Source: Watersipora subatra | Taxonomy: Eukaryota; Bryozoa; Gymnolaemata; Cheilostomatida; Watersiporidae | NCBI RefSeq assembly: GCF_963576615.1 | Contig: NC_088708.1 | Coordinates: 50,703,196-50,767,195, forward strand | Reading direction: 5' to 3' | Length of the DNA stretch: 64,000 nucleotides | In this document: one piece after another, positions 43,658 through 54,482 of the stretch | Layout of the letters: the number at the start of each line of letters is the position of its first letter | Numbering within the stretch: position 1 is the first letter of the stretch | The notes under the pieces: model-generated | The model's database searches: none | The model's input: only the letters and a program-made list of their open reading frames with translations | What the model was told of the DNA's origin: nothing | Translations under genes and position numbers: made by a program

Positions 43658-45285
43658 TAGAGCTGCACAACGATTATAAAAATTAATCACGATTAATAAC
43701 TGGTATGAACCAGTTAATCTTCGATTAATTTTAGAATTAGTTTAGCAAAAACCTGCATATTCAAAAACAAATAATACAGGTACATATAAATTAATTATAT
43801 TTGAGACAATTGTTAGCAGGAGTGCATGTTATGTACAACGTACATATAATAAGTTACAATGTAATAATTATTATAAGTATGAAAACAGTCTATGAAAGTC
43901 TATAATTGAGTCAGCCAAGAGTTGAGGCAGCACAGTTTATTCACATTATCCAAATAAAGAGATACCCTCTTCCTACGTACAATATTGCCAGCTTTAGAGA
44001 ATAGCCACTCGCAGGGGACAGTAGTAGTAAATATTGTCTGCGACAGCTGGTGATGATTTTTGCGCGGTAGGATGAGAATTAGTTACATTATCTTTTAATG
44101 ATGATGTGCTGTGGTAGTAGGCAAATTCTTTCTGGCATGTATTGCACTTCGCTTTCTTGTTGTGTTGGATCCTGCGACCAACACGTAGAGGCGACTAGGT
44201 CGGCTTACTCTACCGGTCTGCATTCACTCTTCACAGGGGCTGTGTAAGGGTTGCCCGTGACCAACACGCGGAGGCGACTAGGTCGACTTACACCACCGGT
44301 CCACATCAACCACCTTACAACAGGAATTGCTCCCTGAGTGGTACTATACTGGTTCGACAAGGTCGACCTGAGGTCGACGGGGTCGACAGTGTTTCTGTGG
44401 CTTTACTCCCAAAGTACAGTCCATAGACTGAGTCTTGGAGTAAAGTAAGTGCTCAGTGTGGTTCTGTTATTGCGCAAGTAACAGAAGAGTGTGGGTTCAA
44501 ATGCAAGGCTTGTATTGAACAACGTAAATGAGCCGAGGCTCTGCCTTAAATACAGCTGAATATGTAAATAAGGTAGCAAAGGCCAGCCTCCTTTAGGGGC
44601 GTGGTTATATAAATGAAAAAGAGAATACAACTCCAAATGATATACAGAAAGGGAGATGGCAACATACGTTTCCATCACATTGTTTACACTTCTAACAACG
44701 TACGGAAATGCGCTAGCTAGTATGGAAGACATTTTTTCTGCTTTCATGTTCCAATAAAGTGTCAATCTTATATCACTTATCTTCTAAAGCTGAATTATGA
44801 TTGTGATTTTTTGAAAAATGAAAATACATGTAGAATTTACTTTAAAAAAACTTTCTAAAACAAACAAAAAATAGACTGTGAGATACATGTATTAAATAAT
44901 ACTGAAATCGCTTTTCTTGCTATTACCTAGAAACATGTTGAACGGTTAAACAACTTGGCGCTTACGGCTAGATCGGCACGGTGCTTGTGCATTGTATAAA
45001 CAAGTTTAGTGTTAGCGACTCACTTTGTGGTTTCATAGTTGAGTGCAAAATAATTGTGGTTGTATATAATTGATAAGAAAGTGCTGCTTGTCATAATACT
45101 TATTTGTTAGTAAATTAAATGGTGGTAACCTGCTATGTTAATGCTATATATTGAACAATACAAAGGCACCACATCATGATCACCACCTCGGTTTTAATTG
45201 AAGATTAATTGGCTCAACTCAGTTAATCGTGTATTTGTAATGACCGTGTTAATCGCTTAATTAACGCGATCATTGTGCAGCTCTA
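43658..45285 (-). mobile_element. internally deleted hAT element with perfect 8-bp target duplication
   Basis: Ends TAGAGCTGCACAACGAT and, inverted at the right, TAGAGCTGCACAATGAT. CTTTTTAC flanks it exactly on both sides (43650-43657 and 45286-45293). ATTAAT-rich subterminal repeats occur at both ends. The - strand keeps the two ends of a transposase gene (see 43939-44160) with the core deleted. The upstream part, 44165-44560, is GC-richer and contains a tandem pair sharing GAGGCGACTAGGTCG and ACCGGTC. Confidence 0.9.
43939..44160 (-). pseudogene. remnant hAT transposase: BED finger joined to C-terminal block
   Basis: On the - strand, KCNTCQKEFAYYHSTSSLKD then NVTNSHP (44085-44160) is a BED zinc finger with Asn at one expected His position. 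Only about 60 bp further, another frame reads PCEWLFSKAGNIVRRKRVSL then YLDNVN (43939-44017), the C-terminal hATC motif (P.E..FS.AGN.....R..L...NV). The entire catalytic core is missing and the two parts are out of frame, so this is a deletion derivative. Confidence 0.85.
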
Positions 45286-45293
45286 CTTTTTAC

Positions 45294-46127
45294 AGTTGGT
45301 AGAATTCCTGTGTCTCTTACCCACCTGCTCACTGCAAGCTAATTACAAAGATACATAGTTGATAACACTTTTACAGGAATTCAGACTCTGGCCATAAAGT
45401 AAATCAGTGGCAGATTCTTATAGTTGCTGTCAGGCCATGTTAAGCTGACAAACAAAACTTAACCAAGTTTTCCCTCATAAAGATGCATATCGTGAAGGAG
45501 GATACTTTGACTCGGTTTAGACCAACTCGTGGCAACTCGGAACAACCTGGGTCAGCTCGGCCTGGGTCATACATAGGAAGGCACTCCTGCTAGCAAAGAT
45601 TCGTATAAAAGGCACAGGCAAAACAAGAAGGATCAGAGCCTATTTGTGCCATCTTTGGACCTGCTGAATGTCCTGTTCTATGATCATACATATAGCAAAT
45701 ACATGTATTAAACTCAAAGTGCACAGAGTTAATCTTGCATGTGGAGCTAGTAAAGATGACAGCACAAATCCTTTGCAATATTTGGTAATTGTTCGTAAAA
45801 TATTCAATGCTTACATGTCGTAGTCCTAGTTCGCTAGAGCAGGTAAAGCTTGTTGTATGTTATAATAATCAAAAGAGAGCATTATGTATTGGTACATAGT
45901 TTTTTCCTGACCACATATTTTATATGACATAACAGAAACTTTGGCCGATAATTTGTTTATGAAAGTTTTTGCTTCAGTGAAACCATCAGAAATCTGTGAT
46001 CATTATTCTAGCCAATCAGCATGTTCCTGAAGAGAGGCAGTTATATAATTTACTTTTGTGCTGTTTGTAATATAGTGTTTACCAGTTTATCGCTTGATAT
46101 TCATATTGTCTTTTGCTTCTTATGTAG
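45294..46127. other. intron sequence before CTLD1 exon 2
   Basis: Nothing is recognised. A 62-codon - strand frame at 45590-45778 has no domain. Confidence 0.4.
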
Positions 46128-46324
46128 CGAACCCGAAAATCAGTGGATCGTAAAAAACTTACTACCAACTGAATTACCGGGAAATGTCTGGATCGGATTC
46201 ACAATGTTGCCCAAGGCCAAAAGTTTCAGTTGGGTTGATGGAAGCCTTGTCATATATACCAACTGGAGCAACGACCAGCCAAAAACTAATGCTGGATCTC
46301 AGGCTTGCACTGCTATTGAGCTTG
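46128..46324 (+). CDS. gene 2: CTLD1, middle exon
   Basis: Begins after CTTCTTATGTAG, completing AG|C. It encodes SEPENQWIVKNLLPTELPGN, VWIGFTMLPKAKSFSWVDGS and YTNWSNDQPKTNAGSQACTA. WIGF, the W.DG turn and NW...QP are the conserved middle of a CTLD. The Ca2+/sugar tripeptide position is QPK, not the canonical EPN or QPD, so classical Ca2+-dependent sugar binding is doubtful. It ends one base into a codon before GTATGA, phase 1, matching the exon at 47161. Confidence 0.92.
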
Positions 46325-46406
46325 GTATGATCGTTAGTCCAATTTCTCTGGCTTTTCTCCAATATTTAAATATCTACGTTGATTTTTTCACACCGATCAG
46401 TTCAAA

Positions 46407-47005
46407 TCTTGCAAATTATTTGCTCATTGGTTCATTTGTAGGGCTAAAGCAATTGCAGTAATATAGCATAATGCTAATATTTGCTGTCACTATGCATATC
46501 CAGCCTGCTAGAATGAACAAATACATGTAGATTGACTAATATAATTTCTCTTTTTGCATTTGAAGGTCATAATGTGCTTCCTGTATTCTCCAATACTGTT
46601 ATTGATGATTCGTTAGCATTATGTATTTAATATGGATCATAAGAAATTTGGAATAACAACAAAATTTGTGCAGCTATTTGCAGGTTATTGACATCTCCAT
46701 GTACGTGGATAGCTGCGTAAAAGTTGTCACTATTCCAAATTGCTTGTGATCTATATTAAATATATAATGCTAAAAAAACTTCAATAACAGTATTTGAGAA
46801 TACAGGAAGACATCATGACTTTTGAAGAAAAAAGGAGAATTTCATTAGTCAATCTAAATGTATTGGTCAATTCTAGCAGGCTGGATATGCATAGTGACAG
46901 CAAACATTAGCATTACGCAATACTACTGCAATTGCATTAACCCTAATCTTTAAAGGTTTACTACAAATGAACCAGTGAGAGGATAACTGGCAAGGTAATT
47001 TGCAG
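46407..47005. mobile_element. long palindromic (foldback) element in intron 3 of gene 2
   Basis: The two halves are reverse complements. Left-arm words GGTTCATTTGTAG, GCAATTGCAGTA, TTTGCTGTCACTATGCATAT, CCAGCCTGCTAGAAT and CTGTATTCTCCAATACTG all recur inverted on the right (46780-47000). Related half sequence lies at 48105-48330. No coding capacity. It is a non-autonomous element able to form a roughly 280-bp-arm hairpin. Confidence 0.85.
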
Positions 47006-47160
47006 GTCATTGACACCTCCATGTATGTGAAGTTATATGTGAATTGCTAGGTGAAGGACTCCTTATCTGTATTTGTCTACCTGATTATAGCATTTCTGTG
47101 TCAATTCCATCAATTAACCAGTTTATTTTAGCAAAATTGTACCTCTTACTCAATTTTCAG

Positions 47161-47412
47161 ATGACCAATCAGCTACCTTTGGTGAATGGTCAACCCAGTA
47201 CTGCTTTTCTAAAAGGGCTTTCATTTGTAAGATGGATGCTAATATGAAGATAGAGGCTCCTGTTGGTACTCCAATCACCAATGGTTCATTATGTCATTTT
47301 CCATTCACCTACGTTGGCCAGACCTTTCTCAACTGTACAACCGCTGGTAAACCATTTCTCTGGTGCGCAACTACAGCCAACTATACTGAGGATGGATCAT
47401 TTGCTCTTTGCA
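47161..47412 (+). CDS. gene 2: CTLD1 last part plus fibronectin type II domain
   Basis: After TTACTCAATTTTCAG the exon reads DDQSATFGEWSTQYCFSKRA and FICK, finishing CTLD1 (the usual WND.xC is EWSTQYC). A linker MDANMKIEAPVGTP then leads to NGSLCHFPFTYVGQTFLNC, TTAGKPFLWCATTANYTEDG and SFALC. C.FPF.Y.....  C....  WC.TT.NYD.D...G.C is the fibronectin type II signature, and all four Cys are present. In other proteins FN2 binds collagen or gelatin. FN2 here follows a CTLD, whereas in the mannose receptor family it precedes the CTLD series. Phase 1 at the GTGAGT donor. Confidence 0.93.
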
Positions 47413-48104
47413 GTGAGTTCATATACATCGATTGTGGATCATGTTGCACGATGTACAGCACTTAGTGTACGCTCATTTGTTTAAGATGATTTAACATGAT
47501 TTCAATTGTTTGAAATCTAAAATTTGTTTTGAAATGTTGAACAAGTGTTTAACATTTAATTTGAATGCTTGAAAACAGTAGTAGTTTACTGTGGAAAGTG
47601 AACTTTTTACATAGCTTCAATTATCTACTACAAAACAAACCAACCATGCTTTCAATAAGGAAGGTACTGCAATGCACTCAAATATAACGGAGTTGTCATT
47701 TTGGATCAGCTGGGGAGACAACTCCTAATTTAGAGTTCGGTTTCGCAAGTTTTTAAAGCGCTTAATAAAGCAGAGTATTTTTACCCAATTCCAGTGAATT
47801 TCATACAAGCAATAATGCAGCTACAGGTATCTTTATTAAACTCTCAAATGATTTTTTTATCCAGCTGAGGATATTTTCTCACCCAAACCTTTCGTTGCAT
47901 CAAACTACATATTTAATCACATGTTATTATTCAATAGATGCTCTATTATTGTTATTGGCTATATTTGGACCACTTCAAAATTAATTTGGGCTCATCAATA
48001 ATTATTCGTAGACTGAAATTATATCTTAGCAATATTATGTAATGCATACTTTATTTTAATGCGCGACCATGATACAAGCTTAGTTTGTGTATGCTGTTGC
48101 CTTG
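47413..48104. other. intron sequence, nothing recognised
   Basis: AT-rich intron of gene 2 with no clear repeat or RNA. Confidence 0.4.
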
Positions 48105-48340
48105 GCTTAAAGGATGGGCCAAATGTATAGCCAATGACTAATGTTGATATTTCTGTCACTACACACATTGAGGCTACTAAACAACACATCATAGTAGCAA
48201 ATACATGTAGACTGGCATATGAAATTTTTTTCTCTTGTAAAGGCTCTGATGTCCTTGCTGTATTCTTCAATACTGCCACTGAAGTTTAACACTATTTAAT
48301 ATGGATCATAGGCAACCCGTGAGAGCAACAAGTTTTATGA
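48105..48340. repeat. half copy of the foldback element at 46407
   Basis: Shares CTGTATTCTTCAATACTG, CAAATACATGTAGACT and TTTAATATGGATCATA with the longer palindromic element, in the same order. Only one arm is present. Confidence 0.65.
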
Positions 48341-48434
48341 AGCTATAGTTTTGCTCAAGAGAGAAAGGATACTCATTAGCGATGGAAACAGCCAAGTGCA
48401 AAAATCCTCCAAATTTATGACGTGAATCATACTA

Positions 48435-49206
48435 CAGTTGTGCCTCCACATACGAGTTTAATGCATTCTGGGACTGATTTCTTATGTCAATGTTCTCGTA
48501 TTTCAATGCAATATTTTCTATATAAAATAATTGAATACAAATTAATCTGTTCCTACGCTATGGAAAACCACCTAAAAACAAAATATTACAATAGAAAAAT
48601 GTGTTTTTGGTTGTTGAAATTCATTACCTACTCTTACAAAGTAACAACTACCTATTTAGTTGTTATGGTCTGCAATAAAATGTAACATTACTATGTACAC
48701 TACCGTATGGAGTTTTTATCATTGAGATAGACGTAGTGACTAACCGCAGTGTAAGAGTGACTTGACAGCAATTCATTCAGTATGCTAGGCTTTTGTAATG
48801 CTACGTAATGTATAGTAAACTTTGAACTGAATTTAAATGAATTTAGCCTACTAAACAGACACAGCTAAGTTTTAATCTTTTACTAAACTTAACTTTAATT
48901 TTGTTTTCTTCTTAATTTTGAATTATCCATTTTCAACTTAGCCCTGTCTGCGTCGTTTTCACTACCACTTTTAGCCAATCTTTTTGAAACTTTTTTCAAA
49001 CTGATTTGACGAAAAAGACCAATCTATGCTGTTTTTGAAAATTGGCTCTCACATACATGTATTTGGCCATTTAGAGACCTTCCTAACTAGCTAGTATGCT
49101 CATATCTTAAAGAGTTCTCGTATCTCAAGGCAGAAACTTGCTGAAAATTTTGCTCGTATCTCGATTTTTTCATACGTTGGTGCACTCGTATGTCGAGGTA
49201 TGACGG
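48435..49206. mobile_element. MITE with CCTCGACATACGAGT-type ends
   Basis: The left end is CAGTTGTGCCTCCACATACG and the right end, inverted, is CCGTCATACCTCGACATACG. Both are followed inward by AGT and flanked by TA (48433-48434 and 49207-49208). Further CTCGTATCTC words lie inside the right end. No transposase is evident; an 87-codon frame inside has no domain. Confidence 0.75.
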
Positions 49207-49558
49207 TATAGAAAAAATTACGTTCAACTTATTTAGTTGGCTAAAGGATTTTTTGAAAGGTTTCATAAATCATTCAAATATACACCAGCAACCTTTATAT
49301 ATCTGCTACAAGTGACAACATCTTTATCCATATATATTTACAGTGGTTTGTGTGAGATCCTGTTGTTACCATCTTTCAAAGGCAGATCTTAACTGAAGCA
49401 TGCATTCATTAAAAATGAATAAATTGGAATCGATATTATGTTCTTTGAAATTGACTATTTACATAATCACAGATAATTTACAAATCGCAGATGTCCTATC
49501 TCTACTGGCGTAAGGCAGAATGTTCATTTCAGCACCACTGATCAAAAATGCTTTGTTA

Positions 49559-50047
49559 ATGCGTCACCAACTCATTGGCTATGCGTCACCAACTCATTGG
49601 CTATGCGTCACCAACTCATTGGCTATGCGTCACCAACTCATTGGCTATGCGTCACCAACTCATTGGCTATGCGTCACCAACTCATTGGCTATGCGTCACC
49701 AACTCATTGGCTATGCGTCACCAACTCATTGGCTATGCGTCACCAACTCATTGGCTATGCGTCACCATCTCATTGGCTATGCGTCACCAACTCATTGGCT
49801 ATGCGTCACCAACTCATTGGCTATGCTTCACCAACTCATTGGCTATGCGTCACCAACTCATTGGCTATGCGTCACCAACTCATTGGCTATGTGTCACCAA
49901 CTCATTGGCTATGCGTCACCAACTCATTGGCTATGCGTCACCAACTCATTGGCTATGCGTCACCAACTCATTAGCTATGCGTCACCAACTCATTGGCTAT
50001 GCGTCACCAACTCATTAGCTATGCGTCACCAACTCATTGGCTATGCG
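49559..50047. repeat. 22-bp minisatellite carrying CCAAT and TGACG words
   Basis: About 22 near-identical tandem copies of GCGTCACCAACTCATTGGCT plus AT. Sequence divergence is very low (scattered single substitutions), so it is recent or homogenised. On the - strand each unit reads AGCCAATGAG and TGACGCA. The array ends 133 bp before the CTLD2 acceptor. The long + strand frames through it are artefacts of a stop-free unit. Confidence 0.97.
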
Positions 50048-50180
50048 AAACATGCATTTCTTCAGTGTATGTAAGCATGTCTATAGTTGAATGCTTGTCG
50101 TTTTCTACCTTTACTGTAAGATTTTCTTAGACTTATTCTGTAATAACCACGACATTAATTCAATGCTCTGGTTTTCTTAG

Positions 50181-50345
50181 ATCCGTATTCTTGTCCAATT
50201 GGATGGGAGATGCACCAGAAGATGTGCTACTTCTTTTCCTTGGCTAAAGACAGAAGATCATGGACATCTGCAGAGCAAGAATGCGGGAACAAAGGCTCAG
50301 ACCTGGCATATATCGACTCTCCTGCAGTAGAGACTTTCATAACTG
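50181..50345 (+). CDS. gene 2: CTLD2, first exon
   Basis: After TGGTTTTCTTAG the exon encodes NPYSCPIGWEMHQKMCYFFS, then RRSWTSAEQECGNKGSDLAY and IDSPAVETFIT. The C-P.GW.....CY.......W..A...C...G..LA.I.S..E..F pattern is the start of a CTLD. Phases are 1 in (from the FN2 exon) and 1 out at GTCAGT, matching the exon at 52791. Confidence 0.93.
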
Positions 50346-50499
50346 GTCAGTTTGGAAGCCATTCTTTTCTTGCATTAGAAAAGATAACTTGCTATATGTT
50401 ATATTATGATATATTGTATATTATGCGATTCGCAATTAGCCTAAATTCTACTAGTTATCATCATTGCGCAGCCTACCACATTTGCCATATTAAGCTCAC

Positions 50500-50506
50500 A
50501 TATACT

Positions 50507-50541
<35 letters not shown>

Positions 50542-50660
50542 TATATGTACATATATATATATATATATCTATTGTATATGTACACCTTATATATTCTGTG
50601 TATAGATACCGTATACATATATATACCATATATATATACTGTATATATACCGTATATATA
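50500..50660. repeat. TA/TATATG microsatellite
   Basis: Alternating AT runs interspersed with GTAC and GTATAC words, directly before a family B MITE. Open frames across it are low complexity. Confidence 0.9.
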
Positions 50661-50664
50661 TGGT

Positions 50665-51435
50665 ATCGTAAGTCTTCATGCTCATGCCGCGTGGCCTGTG
50701 CTCACAAGCAGATGACTCACAAAGGAAAAAATAACCCTCTAACAAGCCGTCTGTGGTATCTACATGTAGCTGCCCTTACCAACAAGCCGCATTTGCCCAC
50801 AGACTGCGGCTAACGACATAGGTTTTGTCGCCCTTGGCCCCTTCGGGAATAGGAATGTTGAGACGGACTTCGATATACCCCCGTCCTTTTGAATAAGAAA
50901 GCAGGCTACATCAGTACATGTGAAAAGAATTTTATTTTACTTCCAAGTTCGAATTAAAATTCCTGAACCCTTGTATCAAGAACTAACTTGCCCTGTCTCA
51001 ACTAGATTTTTATTGCACTGTTAGAGGGCTTCATGTTCACGGAAAGATGCCGGTCAAGAATGAAAAGGTGTTAATAACCTATAACTGTGGTGAATTAAAC
51101 GAACCTCAGCATCTTCATAAATAGAAGTTTTGTTGGGAATTTAAATTTATTTTTTTTAAAATACAAAAAAGCACCCAAGAAATTTAATGTCATGAAATCA
51201 AACTAAATAAAATCTTCACTGATAATTTGAACAAGATTGTGAGGTTAGCTTATCCGTTTATCATGAATGCGATTCTATGGTTATAGCGCGAGAGCTGAGC
51301 AGAGTCTGCAATTATCGAGAAACAGCCCTGGGCCCCACATAAGTTCTAAAAGAGTGGCCTTAGCCGTGGTCTATGACCTTGAACCAGAAATCGCGCTCAT
51401 TGACAAGCCGCGCAACTGGAGCATGAAGACTTACG
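50665..51435. mobile_element. MITE family B, copy 2
   Basis: Left end CGTAAGTCTTCATGCTCATG, right end complement GAGCATGAAGACTTACG. It shares interior order with 24437-25039 and is about 170 bp longer through a central AT-rich segment (around 50890-51240) absent from copy 1. No coding region. Confidence 0.87.
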
Positions 51436-52254
51436 GCATATAGCTTTTTATGCGCAATAGACGAGAAGTTACGAGCGTCGATCAATTGTAAGATCAGATT
51501 ACCTCAATGATGCTATCAAGTAGTATGCTGTAAATCTGCGAATTTGTAAGTTATATAACAATAATCTATCAAATGCTACAAATATCTATTCGTGATTGAG
51601 TGATACAATCGAACCATACTTATAATACCTGCAGAAACAAGAATTAAAATTTTTGAAACAAAAATATTTGCTTTATTTACTCAGTCAGTTGCGTGCTGAT
51701 TGTTGCTTTCGATAGAACGGACATCTTCTGGCTGTTCAATACCTTCCACAGTGTCTTCTGACCTCAACTTTTCTTCTGAACTGCTGAACTATTCGAAATT
51801 AGCTTCCATACAATTTCTTTAGCAGAGCCAAACTTGTAAGCATTGTATTTCGGGCAAATGACGATAAACATTTAACCGGATGTGAGCCAAGCACACATTT
51901 TAGCCTAGCATTAGTCAATCATATGCCATCGTAAACGTAAATGGTTTTTCACATACATCGAAATTTCAAATTCGTATTAAACAAGGAACTACTATTAGCC
52001 TGATACAGTCATCAATTATTTCTATGAGGTTGCTTTCAAAGTTTTAGCCAAAAAACCGACAAGATTTGAAGTTGGAAAACGTACTTTGATATGAATAGAA
52101 GTGATGAAAGAATTAATTGTTATTGATGTAACCGAATCATTATTAGTACCATTTTTGGACACTTTCCTACTGATCAGTTGCCATGATGGGTTCATAAAGA
52201 TCAAAAAATGTAAAAGTGGCGGTCAAATGGATGTGGCGTTCAATTAAAGGCTTA
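51436..52254. other. intron sequence, nothing recognised
   Basis: No feature identified between the family B MITE and the AT microsatellite of 52255. Confidence 0.4.
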
Positions 52255-52440
52255 GCAGTATATGCATATATATGTATGCGGTATATATGTACGATATATA
52301 CAATGTATGTACGGTATATATTTACAGTATGTATACATATATTTTTATCTATTTATATTTGTATTTATATGTGTATGTCGTCAGTACCCATGTTTTATAT
52401 TTATATATACATATATATTTATATATATTTAGCTGTATAG
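52255..52440. repeat. TATATG/TGTACG low-complexity tract
   Basis: AT-rich stretch with repeated TATATGTAYG words in intron 5 of gene 2. It produces spurious Tyr/Ile-rich frames. Confidence 0.8.
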
Positions 52441-52790
52441 TATGTATAGCGCCCTTTACCAGTCAGCTATATAGAAGTCTGAAGTTTGGTTTATCTGTCT
52501 ATATACTTAGGAGCCCTTTGAATATACATGTATCTCAATCAATGTTAACTATAGCAAGTTCCTCACTGTGCATGTTTGAGGATGTGAAGACAGTGTTTTT
52601 GTATTTCTAGTTTTATTGTATCTGAAATATCTGTAGTTGGTCTGACTTTAGATAGAAATACATCTTAAATAGAAATGATTTAACTTAGATGTTTACAATA
52701 CATTGATGTTTACGCTACTATTTAGATGTTTTAAAGCTATTTCCGCTGTATTAAATTGTATTTTAATCATGTTTACTGCTTTATTTATAG

Positions 52791-52879
52791 ACAATATTGA
52801 GGATACATTTTGGATTGGCCTAAATGAACAGCAAGGTGAAGGCATATATAAATGGAGCAACAATTCTCGTCAAAGTTTG
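52791..52879 (+). CDS. gene 2: CTLD2, middle exon
   Basis: A short exon between TTATTTATAG and GTATGT, encoding DNIEDTFWIGLNEQQGEGIY and KWSNNSRQSL. FWIGLN......G.Y.WS.... is the conserved CTLD core. Phase 1 in and phase 0 out. Confidence 0.9.
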
Positions 52880-52983
52880 GTATGTGAGGGCCTTTTGACT
52901 ATAAATTACTAATATTCAAGGCTTTCCACACACTGATTAGCAGACTATTATAAATAAATCTATTCAATTTATTACTCACTTGA

Positions 52984-53413
52984 AGATAAACTTGCTGAAA
53001 ATTTGAGAAAAGTTAACCTGAAGTTTTTCATCATTTGCGATCTTTTTGATGTTTGAGGTGGTCAGACTGCCAGGATGTTTCAAGATTAAAATTAATAAAA
53101 CTTGATCGTGATTAAAACGCTCAAATCAAGCAGAAATGTCATTATGACGTCTGTAGTTGCACGGACGGATATACTGACAGAATAGAGATGCGTAACACTG
53201 TAACTTGATCACAATACCCGATATCAACTATAGCAACGGTGGCAACTAGTGATTTCATTTTGCACATACGTTTCAATTGCAATCAAAGTTTGTAGATTTT
53301 AATCTTGAAACATCTTGGCAGTCAGATCACCTGAAATATAAAAAACAATCGCAAATGATAGAAAAATACCGATACTTTCTGATAAAAGCTATTAAATTTT
53401 TGTGCAGGTTCTT
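52984..53413. mobile_element. foldback MITE family C, copy 2
   Basis: Left-arm words GAGGTGGTCAGACTGCCAGG and TTTCAAGATTAAAATTAATA, and right-arm complements TTTTAATCTTGAAACATCTT and GGCAGTCAGATCACCTG. The centre matches the copies at 29620 and 63010 (ACGGATATACTGACAGAATA-like, AGAGATGCGTAACACTGTAA). Confidence 0.82.
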
Positions 53414-53632
53414 CTTCAATGGGCAGCTCATTATAGTGTTCAGCTCTTTTTTCAGTTGCACATACTTAACAGTTAAATTTAATTTTAAAATGTATCGGCG
53501 TTTTATTACAAAATTAATGGTTTTTTGTAAGGTTCATATTGTGGAAAATTAAAGATATACGCATGTAACCTTAACTTGATAAACACTTGAGGTGATTGCG
53601 AGTAGTTTTATGTAATCAACTTTTTTTGTTAG

Positions 53633-53792
53633 TTGGAATTTACTAACTGGGGTGCTGGTGAGCCGAAGAAAGGACTTAGGAAAGAAGGTTGCGTTTCGAT
53701 TGTAAATGGACGATATGCAGATGCGCTACCTGGGCACTGGATAACAGAGAAATGCAGCCTGAAACAGAGATATGTGTGCATGACGACAGCTA
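53633..53792 (+). CDS. gene 2: CTLD2, last exon
   Basis: After TTTTTTTGTTAG, phase 0, the exon reads LEFTNWGAGEPKKGLRKEGC, VSIVNGRYADALPGHWITEK and CSLKQRYVCMTTA. NW..GEP....  C........  W.....C....YVC is the end of a CTLD. The sugar-site tripeptide is EPK and WND is replaced by HWITEKC, so canonical Ca2+ binding looks lost. It ends one base into a codon before GTAAGA. Confidence 0.93.
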
Positions 53793-54082
53793 GTAAGAAC
53801 TTAATCTAGTTTCATTTTTAGTTTTTATTATAGTGATTCATTTTTAAATAAGAAATAAATAATTAATAATCTAGATACAGTAAATACTACTGTGATTAAA
53901 TCACTAGTTAGCCATTAAGTTTAAAAAATGTGAAGGTGTTTATATTTTCGATGAAATGTACAAGTTATATCTATTTTGTGAGGCCTTATTGATCTAATTG
54001 TTATAAATCTCATATACTCAATGTGATTGTGTATATTTTATTATACTAGTATATGGTAGAACTGAAATAAATTATATTTTAT

Positions 54083-54351
54083 ATTGAGTTTTTTATTGGC
54101 CTTTCATATCACGTGATAACATAACGTGTCAAAAAAATAACCACATCGAGTTGAGTGCGTCATTGAAATATAGAGATTCCAACCTATATGGGGTTTTCGT
54201 GATGGCTACGATTAACTGTTCGTTTTTTTAGCTTTAAAAAAGTTGTAATCACATTTCCACATATTTTGCACCTACAACACAGCAGACTAAGACATGGTGA
54301 ATCTTTTGATACCAAATTACTGTAATGTGAATTTTGTTGCAAGTCAACCTC
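54083..54351. repeat. one arm of the TTAA-flanked long-TIR element family
   Basis: Very similar to the right arm of 61161-62069 (ATCACATTTCCACATATTTT, GCACCTACAACACAGCAGA, ACATGGTGAATCTTTTGATA, GCAAGTCAACC). The other arm is not found nearby, so it is a truncated copy. Confidence 0.8.
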
Positions 54352-54482
54352 TAAGTAATCATGTACATATGTGAAAGCTTGTATTATTGGTAAAAATGGT
54401 GTAGCTATAGTTTACATCTGTATACAGTATAGTATTGTTAACAAGTGGTTATTATTGTTATTTTAAGCTTTTTGTTTGACAG

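Noticed and set aside
49559-50047. CRISPR-like regular repeat arrays (also at 40325, 55160)
   Set aside because: Units are contiguous with no unique spacers, and the context is intronic animal DNA.
49520-50074. Three overlapping frames of 125-184 codons (LIGYASPTHWLCVTNSLAMRH)
   Set aside because: Direct product of a stop-free 22-bp tandem unit in an intron.
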